A DNA stretch of 39,264 nucleotides from Porticoccaceae bacterium (GTDB lineage: Bacteria; Pseudomonadota; Gammaproteobacteria; Pseudomonadales; GM7GCV1). Below, one piece after another: positions 1 to 7,763 of this stretch. Where the stretch lies: assembly GCA_018662305.1 (NCBI GenBank), contig JABJGI010000028.1:1-39264 (forward strand). The letters are read 5' to 3'. A program made the translations under genes and the position numbers. Below the pieces are notes generated by a model, which was not told where the DNA came from, made no database searches, and saw only the letters and a program-made list of their open reading frames with translations. Each line of letters opens with the position of its first letter. Positions within the stretch are counted from its first letter, which is position 1.

Positions 1-97
1 ATCTCCGGCACATAAGAATTCTGCTACCGTTGCTCCCTTCCGGGCCTGGCGGAGTTTACAGGTTCCAATTGCGAAGGGCCGACAGGGACACCATAGC
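1..97 (-). ncRNA. ffs: 4.5S / signal recognition particle RNA (partial, 3' end outside window)
   Basis: The reverse complement contains the conserved SRP RNA apical hairpin (GCCAGGCCCGGAAGGGAGCA, about positions 26-45), which is the Ffh-binding GGAA tetraloop and asymmetric loop, followed by the GTGCCGG strand of the lower helix, as in E. coli 4.5S RNA. The RNA guides the Ffh protein to ribosomes making membrane proteins. The 5' end is inferred to be near 97 from the promoter upstream; the 3' end lies before position 1. It is divergent from dnaX, an arrangement common in gammaproteobacteria. Confidence 0.93.
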
Positions 98-104
98 GGG
101 GCGC

Positions 105-133
105 ATTATGGTGAGTTGGTGCTGAATTATCAA
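105..133 (-). promoter_or_regulatory. sigma-70 promoter of ffs
   Basis: On the minus strand a -35 box TTGATA (128-133) is separated by exactly 17 bp from a -10 box CATAAT (105-110). Transcription would start near position 97, matching the start of the SRP RNA. Confidence 0.75.
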
Positions 134-225
134 ACCAGTTAGAAAGGTTTTACCTAGGCATTTTTATTTTCCAATTCCTTTGGCCAATCTAACTCAATTT
201 CGCCCTATCTCGCAGATAGCTCCGC

Positions 226-231
226 TATAAT
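226..231 (+). promoter_or_regulatory. probable -10 element of the dnaX promoter
   Basis: A perfect TATAAT lies 31 nt before the dnaX start codon. No convincing -35 box is seen at 16-18 bp spacing, so this rests on the -10 box and its position in the ffs-dnaX divergent region. Confidence 0.4.
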
Positions 232-262
232 CCGAAGATCAATTTAGAAGTCACCCTCCACA

Positions 263-1396
263 ATGAGTTATCAGGTTCTAGCGAGAAAATGGCGGCCCCA
301 GACCTTCCACGATGTGGTGGGCCAGGAGCATGTTCTCAAAGCGCTGGTAAACGCCCTCGATAACCAACGGCTTCATCACGCTTATCTTTTTACTGGTACT
401 CGCGGAGTGGGCAAAACCACGCTGGCACGCATATTGGCGCGTTGCCTGAATTGCGAGACGGGAATTACCAGTCGCCCCTGTGGTGAATGCAGTTCCTGTC
501 AGGAAATTACTGCGGGGAACTTTATTGATCTGATCGAAGTAGATGCGGCCTCCAGAACCAAGGTTGATGATACTCGCGATCTGATGGATAACGTCCAGTA
601 TGCGCCAACAAGAGGGCGCTATAAGGTCTATCTGATCGATGAGGTTCATATGTTGTCGACGCACAGCTTCAACGCTCTGCTGAAAACTCTTGAGGAACCA
701 CCCGAGCATGTGAAATTTCTGCTGGCCACAACTGACCCGCAGAAACTTCCGGTTACTGTTTTGTCTCGCTGTTTGCAGTTCAATTTAAAGAACATGAGTG
801 CCTCCCAGATATCTGAATATCTGGATAAGGTTTTGAAAAGCGAAGACATCAGCTTTGATCAGGCGAGCTTGGAACTAATTGCCCATGCCGCCTCTGGCAG
901 TATGCGTGATGCGCTCAGTTTGACCGATCAGGCCATCGCCCACGGCAATGGCAATCTAGCCGAGAATGAAGTGGCTAGTATGTTGGGCACGGTTGATCGA
1001 ACCCATCTTCACGACCTTCTTGATGCGCTGGTAAATGCCGACGGCCCAGCTTTGATTAATACCTGTCGCGAGATCGCCGGTCATTCGGTGGACTACCAGA
1101 CCCTTACCAGCCAACTGCTGAATATGATTCATACCATTGCTGTGCACCAGCAGGTCCCTGAAGTGGCAGTCACCAGTGTTTCCAACGATCGATTGCAGGT
1201 TTACGCAGATCAATTTGGTGCGGATCAGATTCAGCTTTTCTATCAGATGCTATTGGTGGGTCGCAAAGATATTCAAATTGCGCCTGATCCCGAAACAGGA
1301 TTCGAAATGCTGATGCTGCGGCTTTTGGCTTTTGCTCCGCAGGACCGCAGTGCGAGCGAAAACACCGCTGGAGCCAGCTCCGGAAAAAAGAACTAA
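263..1396 (+). CDS. dnaX: DNA polymerase III gamma-like subunit (zero-frame product of dnaX)
   Basis: This is the 377-aa product read without frameshifting. It carries the clamp-loader AAA+ module: Walker A GTRGVGKT (residues 45-52), the zinc cysteines C64, C73, C76 and C79, Walker B YLIDEVH (about 123-129) and the sensor-1/SRC region LSRC. It ends just after domain III, the collar that oligomerises the clamp loader, so it equals a gamma subunit. In the zero frame the stop TAA (1394-1396) comes one codon after the slippery A AAA AAG (1384-1390). The start is ATG 263 (MSYQVLARKWRP is the canonical N-terminus), with no strong Shine-Dalgarno. ybaB and recR follow, the usual cluster. Confidence 0.95.
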   Translation: MSYQVLARKWRPQTFHDVVGQEHVLKALVNALDNQRLHHAYLFTGTRGVGKTTLARILARCLNCETGITSRPCGECSSCQEITAGNFIDLIEVDAASRTKVDDTRDLMDNVQYAPTRGRYKVYLIDEVHMLSTHSFNALLKTLEEPPEHVKFLLATTDPQKLPVTVLSRCLQFNLKNMSASQISEYLDKVLKSEDISFDQASLELIAHAASGSMRDALSLTDQAIAHGNGNLAENEVASMLGTVDRTHLHDLLDALVNADGPALINTCREIAGHSVDYQTLTSQLLNMIHTIAVHQQVPEVAVTSVSNDRLQVYADQFGADQIQLFYQMLLVGRKDIQIAPDPETGFEMLMLRLLAFAPQDRSASENTAGASSGKKN

Positions 1397-2274
1397 ACCC
1401 GGATCGGCCACCCGAGCCGGTTCGGGAGCCCTCAGCTGATAGAGAGCCCTCAGCCCCTAAAGAGCCTTCAGCAGAGCCATCGGCGAATAAGGAGCAAGAG
1501 CCCTCAGCCCCTAAAGAGCCCTCAGCAGAGCCGTCAGCGAATAAAGAGCAAGAGCCTTCAGCGGATAGAGAGCCGTCGCCAGTCGCTGCTGATGCCGCTA
1601 CTGATACAGCACGGAAACCCGAATCTCCTGCACCAGAAATAGCCGACGACATTCAAGTAGATCAGGTTGATTCTTATGAATCATCCTCAGAGTCGAAAGT
1701 TGACGCGCTTAGCCCAACGCAAATCTCTGATGTATTGCGAGAAGCGGCGATTCTTGATTCGATAGGAGAACAACAACTCCAGGAGGAAAGTGAGGAGTCA
1801 GACGAGCCAGCGGCACCGATAGAAATACTGCAGTCAGAGCCGATCTCCCATGAACAACGACTGGCACAGTCCGACCCCGCTCCGGATCAGCTGGAAAATT
1901 CGGAAGACTGGATTGCGCTCTTTTCACACTTGCCGTTGGAAGGCATGCTGAAATCCATTTGTGGTCAGCTTTCATTCCGCACCAGGGTAGGAGATGAAGT
2001 TGCTTTTGATATCGACCCCAGCGTAAGTGGTGTGCTGTCAGATAAATACCAGACGAAATTTGCCGAAATTTTATCCGCCTATCTAGGGCAGAAATTACAG
2101 GTCATTATTGACAGTCAGAATGGTGCGAATGAATCGCCGACGGCGCGTACAACTAGGTTGCTTGCGGAAGCCCTTGCGGAGGCCGAGGCTCAATTATTGG
2201 AATCATCAGCCGCTCAGATTCTCAGTGAAGCATTTGATGCCAAACTGGTTCCCGGTTCGGTCAATCTCAAATAA
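263..2274 (+). CDS. dnaX: DNA polymerase III tau subunit, predicted by -1 frameshift
   Basis: If ribosomes slip -1 on A AAA AAG (1384-1390), reading resumes with GAA at 1390 and stays open to the TAA at 2272-2274, giving about 670 aa (E. coli tau is 643). The added part is a Pro/Glu/Ser/Ala-rich linker with an 18-residue tandem repeat, then a C-terminal domain starting near 1905 (EDWIALFSHLPLEGM) and ending LVPGSVNLK, typical of tau domain V, which binds the polymerase alpha subunit. Domain V is essential for coupling the two polymerases, so the shift is expected to occur. The alternative is a one-base sequencing error in the A-run, since an A7 run would fuse the frames directly. Confidence 0.85.
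1370..1426 (+). promoter_or_regulatory. programmed -1 ribosomal frameshift signal in dnaX
   Basis: There are three elements in the order and spacing known for E. coli dnaX. An SD-like GGAG (1370-1373) lies 10 nt before the heptamer. The slippery heptamer A AAA AAG (1384-1390) is in the zero frame. A stem-loop of 11 bp (1398-1408 with 1416-1426, two G-U pairs, 7-nt loop) starts 7 nt downstream. The zero-frame stop TAA sits at 1394-1396, inside the spacer. Confidence 0.85.
1444..1551 (+). repeat. 54-bp tandem repeat x2 in the tau linker
   Basis: Two consecutive 54-bp units (1444-1497 and 1498-1551), differing at a few third-codon positions, encode EPSAPKEPSAEPSANKEQ twice, and a partial third unit follows. 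The length is a multiple of three, so expansion or contraction keeps the tau frame. The repeat lies between domain III and the C-terminal domain, a flexible region. Confidence 0.85.
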
Positions 2275-2301
2275 AAGTATTGGTAGGAAGGAAGAACAGC
2301 C

Positions 2302-2634
2302 ATGAAAGATATGAAGTTTCTTATGCAGCAAGCCCAAAAAATGCAGGAGAAAATGAAACAGGCGCAGGAAGAGATCCAGTCTCTCCAAGTCACTGGTGAA
2401 TCCGGTGCGGGTATGGTTCAAGTCACCATGAATGGTCGCCACGACGCTTCCCGCGTCAAGATTGATCCTAGTCTGCTCTCAGCAGATTCGGCTGATGATC
2501 TTGAAATGCTGGAAGATTTGATCGCTGCCGCGGTAAACGATGCGGTTCGAAAAGTTGAGTCTGAGACTCAGTCAAAAATGGGTGACGTCACCGGCGGCAT
2601 GCAGATGCCCCCCGGCTTTGATTTTAAGCTCTAA
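2302..2634 (+). CDS. ybaB: YbaB/EbfC family nucleoid-associated DNA-binding protein
   Basis: A 110-aa protein with a charged coiled helix at the N-terminus ([20 protein letters not shown]), the conserved core ([19 protein letters not shown]) and a C-terminus ending in a PPGF motif, all typical of YbaB/EbfC. The family forms tweezer-like dimers that bind DNA and are nucleoid-associated. It sits between dnaX and recR, with a purine-rich ribosome site (GGAAGGAAG) before ATG 2302, and is almost certainly co-transcribed with both. Confidence 0.95.
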   Translation: MKDMKFLMQQAQKMQEKMKQAQEEIQSLQVTGESGAGMVQVTMNGRHDASRVKIDPSLLSADSADDLEMLEDLIAAAVNDAVRKVESETQSKMGDVTGGMQMPPGFDFKL

Positions 2635-2668
2635 TTGCCCATCAACTGGCTGATACTACATCCAAAAT

Positions 2669-3262
2669 ATGCTGAGCCCACTACTCGAAAATCTCGTCAA
2701 AGCGCTTTCTGCACTTCCCGGCATTGGCCGTAAAACCGCCCAGCGCTTGGCTATCCATTTAGTCAGCCAAAAACCTGATGTCGCCCGACAATTAAGTTCG
2801 GCTCTTGCGGAAGCCGTGGAGCAGGTAGGTAAGTGCCAGCAGTGCCGAAATTTAACCGAGCAGGAGATCTGCAGTATCTGTAACGATATAAAGAGGGACG
2901 AGACACTACTTTGTGTTGTCGAGTCTCCTACTGATGTACTGGCGATCGAGACCGCTGGCGGTTATAGAGGAAGGTATTTTGTACTCTACGGACGGCTGTC
3001 GCCCATCGATGGCATCGGACCAGGGCAGCTGGGACTGGATGATCTGGAACAGATTGTCGGTAATGGGAAAATAGAAGAAGTTATTTTGGCAACCAACCTC
3101 ACCGTTGAGGGTGAGGCAACTGCGCACTTTATTTCTGACCGTGTGAAAGCACAGGGAGCCAAGGTAAGTCGCATAGCGCACGGCGTTCCAACCGGCGGAG
3201 AATTGGAATTTATTGATTCGCAAACCCTAGGTTTTGCGATACAGGGGCGAGCAAGTTATTAA
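2669..3262 (+). CDS. recR: recombination mediator RecR
   Basis: 197 aa (E. coli 201). It has an N-terminal helix-hairpin-helix LPGIGRKTAQR (16-26), a four-cysteine zinc finger (C56, C59, C68, C71), a Toprim domain beginning LCVVESPTDVLAIE (about 81-94) and the conserved C-terminal SRIAHGVPTGGELE. RecR works with RecO and RecF to load RecA onto SSB-coated gapped DNA. It is the third gene of dnaX-ybaB-recR. Its end overlaps the start of the RNase D gene by 29 nt. Confidence 0.97.
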   Translation: MLSPLLENLVKALSALPGIGRKTAQRLAIHLVSQKPDVARQLSSALAEAVEQVGKCQQCRNLTEQEICSICNDIKRDETLLCVVESPTDVLAIETAGGYRGRYFVLYGRLSPIDGIGPGQLGLDDLEQIVGNGKIEEVILATNLTVEGEATAHFISDRVKAQGAKVSRIAHGVPTGGELEFIDSQTLGFAIQGRASY

Positions 3263-4361
3263 CAATCTTTGGATTACCAGCAATCAGGAACTTGAGGCTT
3301 TAGCCGCCGATTTGACCGGATCTATCCTCGCGATAGATACCGAATTTACTCGCCGTACTACTTACTACGCCAAATTGGCGCTTGTTCAGATCGCTTCGGG
3401 TGAGAGGCGAGCGCTAATTGATCCCCTAAAAATTTCTGATTGGCAACCGCTTAGAGATCTCTTCGTCAGTGCCGAAACCAATATTTTTCACGCCGCTCTC
3501 GAAGATCTGGAAGTGTTCCGCAAGGATGTCGGTGCTCTGCCTGAGCCGCTCTTTGATACTCAAATTGCCGCTGCATTCTGTGGCCTGGGTGATAGCCTGA
3601 GTTACGCCGCGCTCGTGGAACTGTTGCACGAGGTTCAGCTCTCCAAAGCTGAGACTCAGTCCGACTGGATGAAACGACCTCTTAGCGAATCGCAGATTGG
3701 TTATGCTCTCGATGATGTAGAGTGGCTGCAACAAATTCACCAGGAGTTAGCGTCGCGCCTCCAGGTCGCTGACAAGCTCGAGTGGATGCAGCAATACTGC
3801 GACCAAGTGATAGAGAATATGCGCAAGGAAACAGATCCGAATCGAGCCTATTTGCGACTTAAAGGCGGCTGGAAACTAAACCCGGATGAACTGCGCGTGG
3901 CGGCACACCTGTGCCGATGGCGTGAAATCTCGGCTCGCAAATTAGATAAGCCCAAAAACTGGATAGTGAGAGACCAAGTAATTCTTGAGGTTGCTCGGAG
4001 AGTCCCCAAAGATGTGTCGGAATTACAGAGTCGCTTCGGTTTGGAGGCAGAGTCCGCGCGGCGCTATGGCAGGCAGTTGTTGGGTGAAATTGAAATTGCC
4101 CATCGAGACGCGGAAGAGGTCGAAGCGCCTGTACAGCCCATTAGTGGTGAGCAGCGCAAGGAATTAAAACAGCTACAGCAGCGAGTAGAATCCCTCGCGC
4201 AAGAAGCTCAAGTCGCAAACCGTTTAATTGCTAGTAAGTCGGATCTAGAGGCACTAATTCGCTGGCGCGCAGAGGATCCACGACAGGATAAACCAGCAAT
4301 GCTGAGTGACTGGAGAGCGGATACCTTTGCTGCAGATATTATCGAAGGAGTTACCCCCTAA
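3234..4361 (+). CDS. rnd: ribonuclease D
   Basis: 375 aa. The DEDD exonuclease domain begins ILAIDTEFTR (Exo I: D35, E37), continues with Exo II around FHAALEDLEVF and Exo III around YALDDVEWL, and is followed by an HRDC domain (about 210-290). RNase D trims the 3' ends of tRNA and other small RNAs. The best start is TTG 3234, inside recR; no later ATG or GTG fits before the conserved WITSNQELE. The overlap suggests translational coupling to recR. The ycgL gene follows with its ATG at 4361, the last base of the rnd stop codon, a pairing common in pseudomonads. Confidence 0.93.
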   Translation: MRYRGEQVINNLWITSNQELEALAADLTGSILAIDTEFTRRTTYYAKLALVQIASGERRALIDPLKISDWQPLRDLFVSAETNIFHAALEDLEVFRKDVGALPEPLFDTQIAAAFCGLGDSLSYAALVELLHEVQLSKAETQSDWMKRPLSESQIGYALDDVEWLQQIHQELASRLQVADKLEWMQQYCDQVIENMRKETDPNRAYLRLKGGWKLNPDELRVAAHLCRWREISARKLDKPKNWIVRDQVILEVARRVPKDVSELQSRFGLEAESARRYGRQLLGEIEIAHRDAEEVEAPVQPISGEQRKELKQLQQRVESLAQEAQVANRLIASKSDLEALIRWRAEDPRQDKPAMLSDWRADTFAADIIEGVTP

Positions 4362-4675
4362 TGCTGTGCAGTATCTATCGAGGTTCAAAGAAATCAGAGA
4401 CTTATCTCTATACCCGCTACGAGGAAAAAGTAGAGAAGGTGCCTGAAGAATTGCTGCAAACATTTGGCGAGCTAGAGCAAGTAATGGCGCTTGAGCTGGA
4501 TGCAAGTCGTCAGCTGGCAAGGGCAGATGCCACTGCTGTGCTTCAGGCTATAGAAGAGAAGGGTTACTATCTGCAACTGCCGCCAGCGGCATCTGAATTA
4601 ATGCCCGGGCAAAAAGAGTTGGAAGAGCAGATGGCTAAAATTGACGAGTTAAATGAAAAGCTGCCAAGAGGCTAG
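4361..4675 (+). CDS. ycgL: YcgL domain-containing protein
   Basis: A 104-aa protein beginning MLCSIYRGSKKSETYLYT, the signature of the YcgL family, with the later KGYYLQLPP motif. The biochemical function of the family is not established to my knowledge. It starts at the last base of the rnd stop codon (a TAATG overlap), so it is probably translated by reinitiation after rnd. The rnd-ycgL arrangement is widely conserved, which suggests a role linked to RNA metabolism, but that is inference. Confidence 0.92.
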   Translation: MLCSIYRGSKKSETYLYTRYEEKVEKVPEELLQTFGELEQVMALELDASRQLARADATAVLQAIEEKGYYLQLPPAASELMPGQKELEEQMAKIDELNEKLPRG

Positions 4676-4717
4676 CTCCCAGCCCATGAATCGAGCTATG
4701 ACCGAGTTGTTCGCAAA

Positions 4718-5068
4718 ATGAGTGCGACCTATTATTTCAGTCTTTGGGCGGTCTATATTATTGCCTTTGTGGTCGCCTATCGCTTTTTCTGGGAGTTTAC
4801 GCGTTGGCCAAAAGTCTGGTGGTTAGGCTCCTTTTTGCGAATTATGGTTCTCATCCTGTTTTTGACTCCCGCCACTCAGTCTGAAGGTGGAGAGTTTCTC
4901 TCCCCCGCCTGGATAACTCTGGTATTTGATGAATTGCAGGGTATCGGTGATGGATGGTTCAGAGCGGGTATAAATTTGATGGCGGCCACTGCCTTGGGCG
5001 TGATTGTCTATTTTGTGCATCTGGTTTTTTCTTTAATACAAAGAAGACGCAAGATTAAGAAGAGCTAA
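4718..5068 (+). CDS. small integral membrane protein of unknown function
   Basis: 116 aa, not recognised. Three hydrophobic segments are visible: YFSLWAVYIIAFVVAYRFFW (about 5-24), a second around residues 35-51 (LGSFLRIMVLILFLTPA) and a third around 85-107 (LMAATALGVIVYFVHLVFSL), ending in a basic tail RRRKIKKS. This predicts an inner-membrane protein. It lies 42 nt after ycgL and 67 nt before fadD. The pattern of three helices plus a basic tail gives no clear function. Confidence 0.75.
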   Translation: MSATYYFSLWAVYIIAFVVAYRFFWEFTRWPKVWWLGSFLRIMVLILFLTPATQSEGGEFLSPAWITLVFDELQGIGDGWFRAGINLMAATALGVIVYFVHLVFSLIQRRRKIKKS

Positions 5069-5135
5069 TTGGTGAAAGCAGACTAATTTGGTACAAAAAG
5101 GCATTATTTAGTCCGCTATCTCTGGGGAGGGTGAA

Positions 5136-6809
5136 GTGGAAAATACTCCAGTAATGGAAGCTCTGCGGAAAGCGAGAGATAAATACTCGATTCCACAAGA
5201 ACTTCCGAACTCCGAAATTCAGACTTTTGCTGATTTGTTTGCCTCTGCGCAAAAGAATTTTGCGAATCGGCCGGCTTACACCTGTCGTGGCAAGACGATA
5301 ACCTTCGCTGAGCTTGATCAGCTTTCGACTCGCTTGGCCGCCGCGCTTCAGCAGAGAGATTTTCTTGAGCCTGGCGATCGAGTCGCTATCCATCTTCCCA
5401 ATTTATTGCAGTACCCAGTAGTTGCCATGGCCATTCTCAAGGCGGGCTTGGTTCTTGTGAATGTAAATCCTCTCTATACCGATCGTGAGCTAGAAAACCT
5501 GCTCAAAGATTCCGGTGCAAAAATGATCTTCACCTTCGCCTGTCTTTGCGCAGAGTTAAATCAGATCATAAAAGATACCGAGGTTCAGGAAGTTGTTGTA
5601 ACCGAATTTGCTGATCTTCACGACAATCCCAAGCGCATGCTCATCAACTCGGTGCTGCGCTATATAAAACGCGCTGTCCCTAAGCTTGATTGGCCATGCA
5701 GTATCGCTTTTCGCTCAATGCTGAAGAGTGGTGATCCCGATAAATTTGCAGCCCATCAAGCGAGTCCGCAAGATATTTCTGTACTGCAATATACCGGTGG
5801 AACCACGGGCGCGGCGAAGGGTGTGATGCTCACCCAGGCAAACCTGATGGGCAATATGCGGCAAGTGTCGCAAGTTTATGACCACGCCAATTGGGAGAAG
5901 GGCAAGATGCGCATGATGGTGCCTCTGCCCATGTATCACATCTATGCCTTTGACGTGAGCTTTTGCCATGCTTTGAGTTGCGGTCACGAATCCATTCTTG
6001 TGACAAACCCGCGCGATCTGGATGGCTTCATTAAAGAGATGAAGGCCTACCCATTTGATGGTTTTATGGGTTTGAACACCTTATTTAACGGCTTGTTGAA
6101 TAAGGAAGAATTTTGCTCCTTGGATTTTTCGCGCTTACGCCTGAGTCTTTCGGGCGGCATGGCTTTAACTCGGCCCATTGCAGAACGCTGGGAAGAGGTT
6201 ACTAAAAATGGCATTTGTGAGGGTTACGGTTTGACAGAATCCTCCGGCATTCTTTGCGTAAACATTCCCGGTGCCACTCGCTTGGGGACTGTTGGTGTGG
6301 CTTTCGCAAGCACCGAGTTGAGGTTGATGAACGAAGAGGGGCAAGCCTGTGGCCTGAACGAGCCGGGCGAGCTTTGCTTTAAAGGTCCTAATGCCATGCG
6401 TGGCTACTGGGATCGACCAGAGGCGACAGCGGAGGTTATTGATCAGGAAGGTTGGATACATACCGGCGATATTGCCGTGATGGATGAGCTGGGCAGCCTT
6501 AGTATCGTTGATCGTAAAAAAGACATGATTATTGTCTCTGGGTTTAACGTTTATCCAAATGAAATTGAAGAAGTAGTTATTGGGCATCCTGATGTAGTCG
6601 AATGCGCAGCCGTTGCAGGGAAAAATGACAAGGGCGAATACGTCAAACTTTTTGTTGTGCCAGCCCGACCAGACTTAACCGAGGAGGAAATTTGTAACTA
6701 CTGCAGAGAAGAGCTAACAGCCTATAAAGTTCCGCGCGAAGTGGTGTTTAGGGAAGAATTACCCAAATCTAATGTAGGCAAGATTTTGCGTAAGGAATTG
6801 CGTGAATAA
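5136..6809 (+). CDS. fadD: long-chain fatty acid--CoA ligase (acyl-CoA synthetase)
   Basis: 557 aa (E. coli FadD 561). It has the ANL-superfamily motifs: the P-loop YTGGTTGAAKGV (about 218-229), GYGLTES (about 363-369), GWIHTGD (about 439-445), DRKKDMIIVSGFNVYPNEIE and the C-terminal KSNVGKILRK with the catalytic lysine. It activates fatty acids with ATP and CoA at the inner membrane for beta-oxidation or lipid synthesis. The start is GTG 5136, 5 nt after a strong GGGGAGG ribosome site; the GTG at 5131 is out of frame. It appears to be a single transcription unit. Substrate chain length cannot be read from the sequence. Confidence 0.93.
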   Translation: MENTPVMEALRKARDKYSIPQELPNSEIQTFADLFASAQKNFANRPAYTCRGKTITFAELDQLSTRLAAALQQRDFLEPGDRVAIHLPNLLQYPVVAMAILKAGLVLVNVNPLYTDRELENLLKDSGAKMIFTFACLCAELNQIIKDTEVQEVVVTEFADLHDNPKRMLINSVLRYIKRAVPKLDWPCSIAFRSMLKSGDPDKFAAHQASPQDISVLQYTGGTTGAAKGVMLTQANLMGNMRQVSQVYDHANWEKGKMRMMVPLPMYHIYAFDVSFCHALSCGHESILVTNPRDLDGFIKEMKAYPFDGFMGLNTLFNGLLNKEEFCSLDFSRLRLSLSGGMALTRPIAERWEEVTKNGICEGYGLTESSGILCVNIPGATRLGTVGVAFASTELRLMNEEGQACGLNEPGELCFKGPNAMRGYWDRPEATAEVIDQEGWIHTGDIAVMDELGSLSIVDRKKDMIIVSGFNVYPNEIEEVVIGHPDVVECAAVAGKNDKGEYVKLFVVPARPDLTEEEICNYCREELTAYKVPREVVFREELPKSNVGKILRKELRE

Positions 6810-6820
6810 CCCTAAAAACA

Positions 6821-6840
6821 GGGACTAAATCCCCATTTTT
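6821..6840 (+). terminator. weak terminator-like hairpin after fadD
   Basis: GGGA (6821-6824) pairs with TCCC (6830-6833) around a 5-nt loop, and a T5 run follows. The stem is only 4 bp, so this is a weak candidate. Confidence 0.3.
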
Positions 6841-6962
6841 ACCCTTTTATTGTTACTAAATTTAAACATCTTGGTGCGAAGCCCAAATATTCGTTGTCTG
6901 ATGATTGGCAGCGCGGCTAGAATGCGCCTTTAACTAATACCACCAAAACCCCGGAGGGGTAG

Positions 6963-7751
6963 ATGTTGAGTCCAGTCGCTTTTATAGCACCGAAAGGACC
7001 ATCTAACAGAGCGGAAAATTCTTCGAATTTTGCTCCAAATCTTGTGCGCGCTCTATCGGCAGCCTTTCTAATTGTTTTTTCAGTTTTTGCCAGTGCACAA
7101 CCTGATGACGTCGATCCGTTGGAAGGCATTAATAGAGATATTTATGCCTTCAACACCGTCGCTGACAAATATGTAGTTAAACTCATCGCGCAAGCTTACC
7201 GCTGGGTATTGCCAGACGTTGCTGAACGAGGTGTAGGTCGCTTTTTCGACAACCTGGAAGAGATCGGTAGCGCTATCAATAATCTGGCTCAAGGCAAGGT
7301 TTCAGCTGCAGCAAATAATTCCGGACGTTTTTTAGTGAATTCTACCCTCGGCATTGTCGGATTTATGGATGTTGCCGACGGAATGGGTCTTGAGAAAGAA
7401 GACTTTGAAGACTTTGGCCAAACCCTGGCTGTCTGGGGAGTCGATAGCGGACCTTATTTAATGCTCCCTTTTATCGGCCCAACAACTTTGCGGGATGGCC
7501 CCGCTCTATTTGTTGATGGTCAGACGTTGCCACAAACGCATCTTGAAGATATCGGTGCGCGCAATGCCGCAAGAACCTTAGACATTGTCTCTATACGCGC
7601 TAAATACATTGACGCAGATGAGGCACTTCCGGAAAAAGATCCATACTCCTTCGTTCGTGATGCTTACCTGCAGCGTCGAGAATATCTCATATTGGATGGA
7701 GAAATTGTCGATGACTTTGGTTCAGACGGCTTTGATGATTTTCTCGATTAA
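6963..7751 (+). CDS. mlaA: MlaA/VacJ-family outer-membrane phospholipid-trafficking protein lacking a lipobox
   Basis: 262 aa. The mature part shows the MlaA hallmarks DPLEGINRDIYAFN, the AANNSGRFLVNSTLGI block, FGQTLAVWGVDSGPYLMLPF and the C-terminal DPYSFVRDAYLQRREY. MlaA removes mislocalised phospholipids from the outer leaflet with MlaC and MlaFEDB. Unlike E. coli MlaA there is no lipobox cysteine: a long N-region is followed by a hydrophobic stretch and ASA-Q (about 44-47), which looks like a signal peptidase I site. The start ATG 6963 has a GGAGG ribosome site 6 nt upstream. In Pseudomonas a vacJ gene also precedes an RssB-like/STAS pair, tal and dusA. Confidence 0.92.
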   Translation: MLSPVAFIAPKGPSNRAENSSNFAPNLVRALSAAFLIVFSVFASAQPDDVDPLEGINRDIYAFNTVADKYVVKLIAQAYRWVLPDVAERGVGRFFDNLEEIGSAINNLAQGKVSAAANNSGRFLVNSTLGIVGFMDVADGMGLEKEDFEDFGQTLAVWGVDSGPYLMLPFIGPTTLRDGPALFVDGQTLPQTHLEDIGARNAARTLDIVSIRAKYIDADEALPEKDPYSFVRDAYLQRREYLILDGEIVDDFGSDGFDDFLD

Positions 7752-7763
7752 GTAGATAGCTGA

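Noticed and set aside
1170-1652. A 160-codon minus-strand frame across the tau linker (reads GAEGSCSLFADGSAEGS repeats)
   Set aside because: It is the antisense of the repeated linker of tau; its repetitiveness simply mirrors the 54-bp units, and it has no ribosome site or family resemblance.
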